A stretch of 42,153 bases of DNA from Actinoplanes subtropicus. Lineage in GTDB: Bacteria > Actinomycetota > Actinomycetes > Mycobacteriales > Micromonosporaceae. Location of the stretch: NCBI RefSeq assembly GCF_000721705.1, contig NZ_JOJL01000053.1, positions 1-42,153 on the forward strand, written 5' to 3'. The translations under genes were made by a program, and so were the position numbers. This document shows, in pieces, positions 14,734-23,225 of this stretch. The notes beneath the pieces are model-generated. The model had not been told where the DNA came from. It did no database searches and saw only the letters and a program-made list of their open reading frames with translations. Positions within the stretch are counted from its first letter, which is position 1. Each line of letters begins with the position of its first letter.

Positions 14734-15093
14734 CTAGGCGAGCTTTTGCTTCATCGCCTCGGCGAGCGCGTGCATCCCGCTCATCGGCCGCACCATCACC
14801 ATGAACTCGGAGATCAGCCCGTCGCGGTTCAGCCGGAGGAAGTCGCAGCCGTTGACCGCCCGGTCCCCGATCCGGGTCTCGAAGATCAGCGCGGTGTCGT
14901 CCCCGCCGCCGATCTCGCGGGTGTAGCGGAGGTCCTCGAAGACCGTGAAGACCGCCCGCAGGATCGTGGCGACCGCCGGCTTCCCCTCGTACGGCTGGTA
15001 GGCCACCGGGCTGAGGAAGACCACGTCGTCGGCGAGCAGCCGCAGCGCCGCCTCGATGTCGCCGGCCTCGACCGCTTCCCGGAACGCGTGCAT
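14734..15093 (-). CDS. NTF2-like/SnoaL-like protein
   Basis: A 119-aa cone-shaped alpha+beta protein. The start MHAFREAVEAGDIEAALRLL followed by DDVVFLSPVAYQPYEGK is the classic SnoaL/NTF2 N-terminus, and GCDFLRLNRDGLISEFMVMV is the later sheet. Members include polyketide cyclases, ketosteroid isomerases and many ligand-binding orphans. The ATG overlaps the cupin stop by one base (TGATG at 15091-15095). Specific reaction unknown. Confidence 0.82.
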   Translation of the reverse strand: MHAFREAVEAGDIEAALRLLADDVVFLSPVAYQPYEGKPAVATILRAVFTVFEDLRYTREIGGGDDTALIFETRIGDRAVNGCDFLRLNRDGLISEFMVMVRPMSGMHALAEAMKQKLA

Positions 15094-15431
15094 CAGTCCT
15101 CCACGAAGGTCATCTCGGCCTGCTCCCCGGGCGCGAGCAGGAAGTACCCGAGGAACGTCACGCCCTCCCCGGTGGCGTCGAACCGGGCGATCCGGGCCCC
15201 CTCGGGCTCGTAGAACACGTCGCCCGGCCGCAGCGTGGACGCCTCCTGGCCGTCGATCTGGTAGACGACCGAGCCGGCCACGACGGCGCCGAACACCGGC
15301 CCGTTGTGCGTGTGCAAGCCGGCGGCCGTGTCCGGCCGCATCCGGATCTCCCGGACCTCGACCCGCCCGGTCACCCGCGGCGCCGGCAGCGTCACGTCCA
15401 GGACGATCTCGCGCGTCACTGGTGAAGTCAT
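15093..15431 (-). CDS. Small cupin-domain protein
   Basis: A 112-aa single-domain cupin. Motif 1 region reads GLHTHNGPVFGAVVAGSVVY (the HxH metal pair at H39/H41 region) and motif 2 LRPGDVFYEPEGARI. It has no second domain and no DNA-binding part. A dioxygenase, isomerase or sensor role is possible. TAGACT stands six bases before the ATG with no Shine-Dalgarno, so it probably has its own leaderless promoter even though chrA ends just 25 bp upstream. Confidence 0.82.
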   Translation of the reverse strand: MTSPVTREIVLDVTLPAPRVTGRVEVREIRMRPDTAAGLHTHNGPVFGAVVAGSVVYQIDGQEASTLRPGDVFYEPEGARIARFDATGEGVTFLGYFLLAPGEQAEMTFVED

Positions 15432-15437
15432 GCCCGA

Positions 15438-15443
15438 AGTCTA
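15438..15443 (-). promoter_or_regulatory. -10 hexamer TAGACT of the cupin gene
   Basis: Six bases before ATG 15431; suggests an internal leaderless start separating the cupin-SnoaL-glycosyltransferase unit from chrA. Confidence 0.45.
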
Positions 15444-15456
15444 GGAAGGGGAAAGG

Positions 15457-16608
15457 TCATCGCGGCAGCGGGGCGCCGGCCAGGACGATTACGACGCCCG
15501 CCGTGGCCGCGGTGAGCAGCGTCAGGACCGGGCCGCGCCGCAAACCCAGCGCCAGGATCGCCGCGCCGGCCAGGACCGCGTACTGCCAGGGCTCGCCCAG
15601 GGCGCGGGCCAGCGGGATCGCCGAGCCGAGGATCGCGCCGATCGCGGCCGGGCCGGCGCCGTCCAGGAAGGCGCGCACCCCGGGGGCGGCCCGCAGCCGG
15701 TCGAAGCGGTCGGCGCCGAGCAGGATGAACGCGAACGACGGGCTGAACGCGACGGCCGCGGCGAGGACGCCGCCGACCAGGCCGGCCCCGGCATAGCCGA
15801 CCACGGCGACGGTCTGCACGACCGGGCCGGGGGTGATCTGGCCGAGCGCGACCGCGTTGAGGAACTGGGCCGCGGTCATCCAGTGGTAGTGGTCGACCGC
15901 GTCGGCCTGCATCAGCGGGATGATGACGAAGCCGCCGCCGTACGAGAGGGCTCCCACCTTGATCGCGACCCAGGCGATCGAGAGCAGCACGCCGCCGCCC
16001 AGCCCGGCGCCGACCAGGACGGGCACCGCCGGCCTGGTCCGGTCCCGGCGCGGCAGCACCACCCGCTGGGCGAACACCTCGGCGAAGCCGCACGCGATCA
16101 GCAGCAGCACCAGCCATGGCCCGACGGTGGCCGCCGCGGCCGCGCCGAGCAGCAGGTAGGCGATCCAGCGGGCCCGGCTGCCGTGCTCCCGGGCGCGCTT
16201 CCACCCGGCCGGCATCAGGCTCGACCCGGCCTGCACGGCGACCGCGGCCACCGCCGCGCCCGCCCCGGCGCCGGCCGCCTTCACCGCCGTCGGCGGGTCG
16301 CCCTGCAGGAACAGCGCGGCCAGGGCGAGGATCACGATCAGGCCGGGCACGATGAACGCCGCGCCGCCGACGAGCGCGCCCACCCGGCCGCGTACCCGCC
16401 AGGCGCAGAAGATCGCCAGCTGGGTGGAGGCCGGGCCGGGCAGCAGGTTACAGGCGGCGATGGCGTCCTCGAACTCCTGCGGGCTAAGCCACTTGCGGTC
16501 GTCGACGCAGAGCTTGCGCAGCAGCGCGATGTGCGCGGGCGGCCCGCCGAAGCCGATGCACCCGATCCGCCCCCACTCCTCGAGGACGGTCCCCAGCCCG
16601 ACCGTCAT
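15457..16608 (-). CDS. chrA: Chromate transporter family protein, ChrA (long-chain)
   Basis: A 383-aa membrane protein made of two homologous halves. Each half carries the CHR signature: IGCIGFGGPPAHIALL (residues about 15-30) with LLPGPASTQLA, and VGALSYGGGFVIIPLM (about 217-232) with LGQITPGPVVQT. Roughly ten to twelve membrane segments are visible. ChrA proteins export chromate, but most homologues are untested. Here the ATG overlaps the VOC gene stop (ATGA, 16605-16608) in an operon headed by an ArsR-ArsC fusion, so an arsenic-related or other oxyanion substrate should be considered. Confidence 0.9.
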   Translation of the reverse strand: MTVGLGTVLEEWGRIGCIGFGGPPAHIALLRKLCVDDRKWLSPQEFEDAIAACNLLPGPASTQLAIFCAWRVRGRVGALVGGAAFIVPGLIVILALAALFLQGDPPTAVKAAGAGAGAAVAAVAVQAGSSLMPAGWKRAREHGSRARWIAYLLLGAAAAATVGPWLVLLLIACGFAEVFAQRVVLPRRDRTRPAVPVLVGAGLGGGVLLSIAWVAIKVGALSYGGGFVIIPLMQADAVDHYHWMTAAQFLNAVALGQITPGPVVQTVAVVGYAGAGLVGGVLAAAVAFSPSFAFILLGADRFDRLRAAPGVRAFLDGAGPAAIGAILGSAIPLARALGEPWQYAVLAGAAILALGLRRGPVLTLLTAATAGVVIVLAGAPLPR

Positions 16609-16988
16609 GGAGCCGGCTGGAACAGCTCGACCGCGTTGCCGGCCGGGTCGTCCAGGACGATCTGCCGGCCGCCGGGGCCGGAGATCACGTCGTTGCGGAA
16701 GATGACGCCGGCCGCCCGCAGCCGGGCCACCTCGGCGTCGATGTCGTCGACCAGCAGCTCGATCCGGTTCCAGCCGCCCGGGCCGGGCCGGCGGCCGTCC
16801 GGCATGGGCCGGCCGGCCGAGCTGGCCGGGCCGGAGAGCAGCAGGCGCAGGTTGCCGCGGCGCACGTCGGCGAACGCGGGCGGGAACTGGTTGTCGCCGG
16901 GGACGAACCCGAGGCGGCCGGTGTAGAAGTCCAGGCAGGCCTGGACGTCGTCGACCAGGTAGCGGACGTTCACGGTGTCGGTGGTCAT
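16605..16988 (-). CDS. VOC-superfamily protein in ars-like operon
   Basis: A 127-aa VOC protein: VNVRYLVDDVQACLDFYTGR opens the first module, and IELLVDDIDAEVARLRAAG with the end LDDPAGNAVELFQPA forms the second. VOC proteins in arsenic operons include ArsI (C-As lyase) and cadmium-induced CadI. The mature sequence here has no obvious Cys pair, so ArsI activity is doubtful. Both ends overlap neighbours as ATGA (16985-16988 and 16605-16608), so it must be made together with the ArsR-ArsC fusion and ChrA. Confidence 0.8.
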   Translation of the reverse strand: MTTDTVNVRYLVDDVQACLDFYTGRLGFVPGDNQFPPAFADVRRGNLRLLLSGPASSAGRPMPDGRRPGPGGWNRIELLVDDIDAEVARLRAAGVIFRNDVISGPGGRQIVLDDPAGNAVELFQPAP

Positions 16989-17719
16989 GACGCCTCCGTC
17001 GGCGGGGTGAGGGTGTGCAGCAGGAAGGTGAGCCGTTCGTCCAGCTCGGCGGCGACCCGGTCGAAGGCCGGGCGGCCGGCCGGGTCGGCCGCCGGGTCGG
17101 GCACGCTCCAGTGGGTCGGCGCGGGGTGGCCGGGGAACTCGGGGCAGACCTCGCGCACCCGGTCGCACAGGGTGATCACCCGGTCGAAGCGCTCGCCGGC
17201 GAACTCGCTGAGGTGCTTGGAGCGGGCGGGGCCGAGGGGCACTCCCCGATCGGCCAGCGCGGCCACCGCGTACGGCGCAATGGGTTTGGGGTTGCTGCCC
17301 GCGCTGAACGCCTGGACGGCGCCGCCGGTGCGGTGCCGGAGCAGGGCCTCGGCCATCTGCGAGCGCGAGCTGTTGCCGGTGCACAGGAACAGCACCCGCG
17401 CGCCGTCGGCGGCGACCGGCCCGGGCGGGGTCAGGCGCAGGCCCGGATGCAGGGCGCCGCCGGTGTCGGCCAGCATCGCCGAGCAGCGGGCCAGGTCGAG
17501 CGTGTAATACGTGTCGCGGCCGTCCGCGCTGCTGCGCCGGGCGGTCACCAGGGCCGCCCCGCGCAGCTTGCCGAGATGGTACGAGACCAGGCTCTGCGGC
17601 TGGCCGGCCAGCTCGGTGAGCTCGTGCACCTGGCGGTCGCCGCGGGCCAGCTCGGTCAGCAGCCGCCAGCGCAGCGGGTGCCCGGCGGCGACCACGAACT
17701 CGGGCGGCGGCGTGCTCAC
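16985..17719 (-). CDS. ArsR-type repressor fused to low-molecular-weight phosphatase-type arsenate reductase
   Basis: A 244-aa fusion. Residues 1-95 are a winged helix of ArsR type (HPLRWRLLTELARGDRQVHE, then GQPQSLVSYHLGKLRGAALV). Residues about 105-240 are a low-molecular-weight tyrosine phosphatase/ArsC fold: RVLFLCTGNSSRSQMAEALL contains the P-loop C-x5-R, ITLCDRVREVCPEFPGHP matches ArsC proteins, and HWSVPDPA supplies the general acid Asp. It would both repress and reduce arsenate, or sense it. The ArsR half lacks the ELCVCDL-type Cys motif. GTG 17719 lies six bases after TAATCT, giving a leaderless start, with a perfect palindrome just upstream. Confidence 0.88.
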   Translation of the reverse strand: MSTPPPEFVVAAGHPLRWRLLTELARGDRQVHELTELAGQPQSLVSYHLGKLRGAALVTARRSSADGRDTYYTLDLARCSAMLADTGGALHPGLRLTPPGPVAADGARVLFLCTGNSSRSQMAEALLRHRTGGAVQAFSAGSNPKPIAPYAVAALADRGVPLGPARSKHLSEFAGERFDRVITLCDRVREVCPEFPGHPAPTHWSVPDPAADPAGRPAFDRVAAELDERLTFLLHTLTPPTEAS

Positions 17720-17725
17720 CCGCGC

Positions 17726-17731
17726 AGATTA
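17726..17731 (-). promoter_or_regulatory. -10 hexamer TAATCT of the ars-like operon
   Basis: Six bases before GTG 17719 with no Shine-Dalgarno. It directly abuts the operator palindrome at 17732-17749. Confidence 0.5.
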
Positions 17732-17749
17732 CATCAAACTGATTTGATG
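17732..17749. promoter_or_regulatory. ArsR/SmtB-type operator
   Basis: CATCAAACTGATTTGATG has perfect 7-bp arms around four bases, matching the ATCAA-N6-TTGAT core known for ArsR-family sites. It fills the spacer just upstream of the -10 of the fusion gene. The stop codon of exonuclease III (17734-17736) lies inside it. Confidence 0.78.
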
Positions 17750-18522
17750 GAATAGTCGAGATCCACGACGATCGGCGCGTGGTCGGAGGGGCCCTTGCCC
17801 TTGCGCGCCTCCCGGTCGATCACCGCGTCGGTCACCTGGTCCGCCAGGTCGGGGGTGGCCAGCACCAGGTCGATGCGCATGCCCTTGTTCATATGGAACA
17901 TCCCGGCCCGGTAGTCCCAGTAGGTGAAGGGCCGGTCGCCCTTGAGCGGGCGCCCGACGATGTCGCGCAGGCCCAGGTCGCGGATGGCGGCGAGGGCGGC
18001 GCGCTCGGGCGGGGTGACGTGGGTCGAGCCGACGAAGACCGCCGGGTCCCAGACGTCGTCGTCGGTCGGTGCCACGTTGAAGTCCCCGGCGATGATCAGC
18101 GGGCCGTCCCTCACCGAAGAGGCGAGGGTGGCGCGAAGCGCCGAGAGCCAGTCGAGCTTGTAGGCGTAATGCGGATCCTCGGGTGTACGCCCATTGGGGA
18201 CATACACCGAAATGACGCGAATGTCCCCGCAGAGCGCGCCGATGTAGCGCGCCTCCGGATCCGGGAACCCGGGCTCCCCCGGGAAGCCGTTGCGGACATC
18301 GGCGAGGCCCACCCGGGAGAGCAGGGCGACCCCGTTCCACCGGCCCTGGCCGTACGCGGCGACGGCGTAGCCCAGCTCCCCGACCTCGGCCGAGGGGAAC
18401 CCATCGGCCGGGACCTTCGTCTCCTGCAGGCACACGACGTCGGGTTTCGTGCCGTCCAGCCACTCCAGCAGCCGCGGCAGCCGGGCCTTGACCGAGTTGA
18501 CGTTCCACGTGGCGAAGCGCAT
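17734..18522 (-). CDS. xth: Exodeoxyribonuclease III (AP endonuclease)
   Basis: A 262-aa Mg2+-dependent nuclease of the EEP fold, acting at abasic sites and 3' ends in base excision repair. All hallmark motifs are present: ATWNVNSVKARLP at residues 4-16, CLQETKV (catalytic Glu), NGVALLSR, AGDFNVAPTDDDVWDP (Asn/Asp pair) and the final SDHAPIVVDL (catalytic His). Length is normal. TAGGCT stands six bases before the ATG, so it is probably leaderless, although the GGDEF-EAL gene ends only 16 bp upstream. Confidence 0.94.
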   Translation of the reverse strand: MRFATWNVNSVKARLPRLLEWLDGTKPDVVCLQETKVPADGFPSAEVGELGYAVAAYGQGRWNGVALLSRVGLADVRNGFPGEPGFPDPEARYIGALCGDIRVISVYVPNGRTPEDPHYAYKLDWLSALRATLASSVRDGPLIIAGDFNVAPTDDDVWDPAVFVGSTHVTPPERAALAAIRDLGLRDIVGRPLKGDRPFTYWDYRAGMFHMNKGMRIDLVLATPDLADQVTDAVIDREARKGKGPSDHAPIVVDLDYSIKSV

Positions 18523-18528
18523 CCGCCC

Positions 18529-18534
18529 AGCCTA
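18529..18534 (-). promoter_or_regulatory. -10 hexamer TAGGCT of xth
   Basis: Six bases before ATG 18522. A GGGCGG between it and the ATG is a poor ribosome site. Confidence 0.45.
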
Positions 18535-18538
18535 TGAC

Positions 18539-20779
18539 TCACTCCGGTCCGGCGAGGGTCGCCGCCGCGCCGGCGGCGTGCCAGTGGGCCGCGAACTCGG
18601 CCGGCGGCACGGCCGGCCCCCACAGCCAGCCCTGCCCGTTGGTCACCCCGATCCCGGCCAGCACGTCCCGCTGCACCCGGGTCTCCACCCCCTCGGCGAT
18701 CACGCTGAGCCGCAGCGCCTGACTCATCGCCACGACCGCCCGGACGATCTCGCCGGCCTCGTCGTCGGCGCCCAGGCCGACCACGAACGAGCGGTCGATC
18801 TTCACCCCGGTGACCGGGAAGCGGCGCAGGTAACCGAGGCCGGAGTAGCCGGTGCCGAAGTCGTCGATCAGCAGCCGCACGCCGAGCTCGCGCAGCTCGT
18901 AGACGACCCGCGGGGTGGCGCCCGAGCCGTCCATCATCACCGACTCGGTCATCTCCAGGGCGACCACCTCGGCCGGCACCCCGAAGCGCAGCAGCTCGGC
19001 GGCGAGGACCAGCGGGAACGACGGGTCGGAGAGCTGCTTCGCGGAGACGTTGACGGACAGGTAGAAGTCGCCGGCCACGGTCCCGTCGGCCCGCCACGCG
19101 GCCAGCTGGCGCAGCGCCTCCTGGCGTACGTAGGTGCCGATCGGCCGGATCAGCCCGGCGTCCTCGGCGAGCGGGATGAACACGGCCGGCGAGATCGGGC
19201 CGCGCTCCGGATGCACCCAGCGGACCAGCGCCTCGGCGCCGAGCGGGCGGCCGCTCTCCAGACGGACGATCGGCTGGTAGGCCACCCACAGCTCGCCCTC
19301 GCCGAGCGCCCGGCGCAGCGCGACCTCCAGCTCGATCCGCTCGCGGACCTGGTCGTGCATCGAGGAGTCGAAGACGGTGGCTTGCCCGGGGCCCGCCGAC
19401 TTGGCCTGGTACATCGCCGTGTCGGCGTCGCGCATCAGCTCCTCGGGGTCGCCGTCCGGGCCGGCCGAGGCGATGCCGATCGAGGCGCTGATCTTCAGCT
19501 CGAAGTCGCGGACCACGAACGGGCGCTCGAAGCAGGCCCGGGCGGACTCCAGCAGGCGGCGGGCGTACGCGTTGTCGCCGATCGCGGTCAGCAGGAACTC
19601 GTCGCCGCCCAGCGCCGCGACCCGGACGCCGGACGGCACCCGGGCGCGCAGCCGCTCGGCCACCTCGACGACCAGGCGGTCCCCGGTGTCGTGGCCCCAA
19701 GAGTCGTTGACGTACTTGAAGCCGTCCAGGTCGAGCAGCAGCGCCCAGACCGACTCGTCGCCGGGGTGCAGGTAGCCGAGCAGCCGCTCGATCTCGTGGC
19801 TGATCGTCCGCCGGTTCGGCAGCCCGGTCAGCGCGTCGTGGCCGGCCCGGTGCTCGGCGAGGCTCTGGGCGCTGGCCTGCGCCCGGACCGCGGTGGTCGC
19901 GCGCAGCAGCAGGAGCGCGACGATCAGCGCGCCGGCCACCGCGATCGCCAGCCGGTGGCCCGGGGTGTCGCCGATCGCCAGGACCAGCGCGTACGGGGCG
20001 GCCAGCGCCGGGATCAGCAGCGCCATCCGGCGGCCGGACCAGGCCGGGACCGGCGGCCGGGACGGGCGGCCCAGCAGGACCGCCGACGGGTGCAGGGCGG
20101 TGATCCCGAGCAGCAGGTACGCGACCAGGAAGGGGGCATCCAGCAGCGGCGAGGAGTACAGCTCGCCCCGGGCGCCGATGATCGCGTACGCCAGGTCGCC
20201 GGTGAGCAGCATCGTCATGCCGCCCAGCAGCGCGACCAGGCTGACCGGCCAGGCGCGCGCGGTGAAGGTGAGGCCGAGCCCGAGCATCAGCACCACCACG
20301 TCGAACAGCGGGTACAGCCCGGCCAGCGCCGTGACGAGGGCCGGCCGGCCCGTGACCTCGGCCGCGGGCAGCGCCAGCAGCAGGGTCGCGGCCAGGCCGC
20401 CGGAGAGGCAGACGATCAGCCCGTCCAGCGCGGTGTGCCATTCGAGGCTCTGCCGGGCCCGCAGCATCTGGGTCAGGAACGCGAACAGCAGCAGGTAGCC
20501 GGGGACGGTGAAGGCGTCGGCGATCAGCGGCAGCCCGGCGGCGGTGACGACCGGCCGCAGGATCACGCCGGCCAGGAACGCGAACGAGGCCGCCCCGACC
20601 AGCGGCCACGCGTGCCGGGGCTCCGCGGCGAGCCGCCGGGGGCCGACGGTGCAGGCCGCCACCGTGCCCGCGCCGAGCAGCAGCGCGCACCCGCCGTTCA
20701 CGGCCGGGGAGAGGTCGAGCAGGTACACGGCCGTCGCCGCCGCCCCGCCCAGGGCGAACGGCCGCCACATTCCGGTCAT
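18539..20779 (-). CDS. Membrane-bound diguanylate cyclase/phosphodiesterase (GGDEF-EAL)
   Basis: A 746-aa bifunctional c-di-GMP enzyme. The first 300 residues hold about eight to nine hydrophobic segments with no recognised sensor domain. The GGDEF domain (about 315-480) has DALTGLPNRR, LDLDGFKYVNDSWGH and an intact ALGGDEFLL; no RxxD inhibitory site precedes it. The EAL domain (about 495-740) has GAEALVRW, NVSAKQL, EMTES, DDFGTGYSGLGYL, KIDRSF and EGVET, so the metal and catalytic residues look complete. Both activities are possible; which dominates cannot be read from sequence. ATG 20779 is preferred over the TTG at 20782. Confidence 0.92.
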   Translation of the reverse strand: MTGMWRPFALGGAAATAVYLLDLSPAVNGGCALLLGAGTVAACTVGPRRLAAEPRHAWPLVGAASFAFLAGVILRPVVTAAGLPLIADAFTVPGYLLLFAFLTQMLRARQSLEWHTALDGLIVCLSGGLAATLLLALPAAEVTGRPALVTALAGLYPLFDVVVLMLGLGLTFTARAWPVSLVALLGGMTMLLTGDLAYAIIGARGELYSSPLLDAPFLVAYLLLGITALHPSAVLLGRPSRPPVPAWSGRRMALLIPALAAPYALVLAIGDTPGHRLAIAVAGALIVALLLLRATTAVRAQASAQSLAEHRAGHDALTGLPNRRTISHEIERLLGYLHPGDESVWALLLDLDGFKYVNDSWGHDTGDRLVVEVAERLRARVPSGVRVAALGGDEFLLTAIGDNAYARRLLESARACFERPFVVRDFELKISASIGIASAGPDGDPEELMRDADTAMYQAKSAGPGQATVFDSSMHDQVRERIELEVALRRALGEGELWVAYQPIVRLESGRPLGAEALVRWVHPERGPISPAVFIPLAEDAGLIRPIGTYVRQEALRQLAAWRADGTVAGDFYLSVNVSAKQLSDPSFPLVLAAELLRFGVPAEVVALEMTESVMMDGSGATPRVVYELRELGVRLLIDDFGTGYSGLGYLRRFPVTGVKIDRSFVVGLGADDEAGEIVRAVVAMSQALRLSVIAEGVETRVQRDVLAGIGVTNGQGWLWGPAVPPAEFAAHWHAAGAAATLAGPE

Positions 20780-20813
20780 CAACGGTTCAGATCGGCGCGT
20801 TCCGCACCCGTTT

Positions 20814-20880
20814 TAGGGTCTGTGTCGAAGTGGGGGCCGGAGCGAGGCGTGGCCCGTCTCCCACTTCGACACAGACCCTA
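20814..20880. terminator. Perfect 21-bp inverted repeat (strong hairpin) containing the usp stop codon
   Basis: Arms at 20814-20834 and 20860-20880 are exact complements, with a 25-nt loop. The outer end of one arm is the TAG stop (20878-20880) of the universal stress protein gene. No U tract follows in the direction of that gene. It separates usp from the GGDEF-EAL gene downstream on the same strand, so termination is the likely role; a dispersed extragenic repeat is the alternative. Confidence 0.65.
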
Positions 20881-21717
20881 GGTGAATGCTCCCGCTTTTC
20901 TCCCGGACGGCGACCGTGGGACCGGCACCGAGCGGCCGTGTACGAAGACGGTCGGGCAGGCGCCGCGGTGCAGCACCTCGCGGGCGACCGTGCCGAGCAG
21001 CCCGGCGTCGCCGGCGCCGCGCGGCCCGAGGACGATCACCCGGCCGCGCCGCGACGCCAGCACCAGGGCCGCGCCGGGCGCGCCGGCCAGCAGCCGGGTG
21101 CGCGCGGCCGGCGCGACGTCGGCCGCCTCGGCCAGCACCTCCCGGCCCGCCTCCTCGTACCGGCCGCCGTACTCGCGCACCACGTGCACCACCTCGAGTG
21201 CCGCCCGCCGGCGCCGGGTCTCGGCCACCGCGTGCCGCAGTGCCAGCATCCCGTTCGGCGACCCGTCCACGGCGGCCAGCACGGCCCCGCGCGGCGGCCG
21301 GGGCCCGCGCGCCACCAGCACCGGGCACCAGGACCGGGCCACCGTCTGCACCAGCACCGAGGCGGGCGGCAGCCACGGCGTGGTGGCCAGGTCGTCGTCG
21401 CCGAGCACCAGCAGGACGGCCGTCCGGCTCAGGCGCAGCAGCACGCGATCGGGCAGCCCGTCCACCAGTTGTCCCGTCACCCGCACCCCGGGTGTGGAAC
21501 GCTGGGCGGTGAGCACGGCCTCGTCGACCACCTGTGCGGCCGCCCGGCGAGCCACGTCGTACGGGATCCCGGCGCCCGGCGGGCCGGGACTGGGCCAGGT
21601 GAACGCGTGAACGACTCTGAGCTGACTACCACGGGCAACCGCCTCGCGGGCGGCCAGCCGCACCGCGGCCAGGGCCGCCGACGTCCCGGTCACGCCGACC
21701 ACGACAGGTTTCCGCAC
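20878..21717 (-). CDS. Tandem universal stress protein
   Basis: A 279-aa protein with two Usp domains. Domain 1 starts VVVGVTGTSAALAAVRLAAR; its nucleotide loop region (LGDDDLATTPWLPPAS) lacks the glycine pattern. Domain 2 (AVLAAVDGSPNGMLALRHA to the C-terminus) keeps GPRGAGDAGLLGTVAREVL, close to the ATP-binding G-x2-G-x9-G rule. This one-degenerate, one-intact layout is common in actinomycete double Usp proteins. GTG 21717 is chosen because GGAGG lies eight bases upstream; ORFs can be extended to 21750. Divergent from citrate synthase. Confidence 0.85.
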   Translation of the reverse strand: MRKPVVVGVTGTSAALAAVRLAAREAVARGSQLRVVHAFTWPSPGPPGAGIPYDVARRAAAQVVDEAVLTAQRSTPGVRVTGQLVDGLPDRVLLRLSRTAVLLVLGDDDLATTPWLPPASVLVQTVARSWCPVLVARGPRPPRGAVLAAVDGSPNGMLALRHAVAETRRRRAALEVVHVVREYGGRYEEAGREVLAEAADVAPAARTRLLAGAPGAALVLASRRGRVIVLGPRGAGDAGLLGTVAREVLHRGACPTVFVHGRSVPVPRSPSGRKAGAFT

Positions 21718-21748
21718 CGGTCTCACCTCCGCCCCGAGACTGTGCACC

Positions 21749-21756
21749 ATTATCTA
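21749..21756 (-). promoter_or_regulatory. Candidate -10 (TAGATAAT) of the usp gene
   Basis: An AT-rich TAGATAAT stands alone in the 164-bp divergent region between usp and gltA, about 30 bases before the GTG. Confidence 0.35.
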
Positions 21757-21881
21757 TGCAAGAACGCCACTCTTCGTGATCAATCCCTCAGCGGGTGGCC
21801 GCCTGATGACCCATTCAGGTTGAGGGTTTACGGTGAACGACAAATTCTTGTGGACATCTGCCGGTGAAGTGAGGGAAATAC

Positions 21882-23165
<1,284 letters not shown>

Positions 23166-23180
23166 TCAGATTCCCGAGGG

Positions 23181-23212
23181 AACGCCCCGCCGATTCCGGT
23201 CGGCGGGGCGTT
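23181..23212 (+). terminator. Rho-independent terminator of gltA
   Basis: A perfect 13-bp stem (AACGCCCCGCCGA and complement) around TTCCGG is followed by CTACTCTTTG. The pyrimidine tail doubles as the presumed -10 region of the next gene. Confidence 0.88.
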
Positions 23213-23213
23213 C

Positions 23214-23219
23214 TACTCT
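23214..23219 (+). promoter_or_regulatory. -10 hexamer TACTCT of the deacetylase-like gene
   Basis: Six bases before ATG 23226 and one base after the gltA terminator stem; no Shine-Dalgarno. Confidence 0.4.
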
Positions 23220-23225
23220 TTGTTC

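Noticed and set aside
16605..16988. ArsI C-As lyase assignment of the second VOC protein
   Set aside because: The length fits, but the Cys pair that binds arsenic in ArsI is not present, so only a VOC-fold call is supported.
20814..20880. Phage attachment site or IS end
   Set aside because: No integrase, tRNA, transposase or target duplication is seen; the position at a gene end fits a terminator better.
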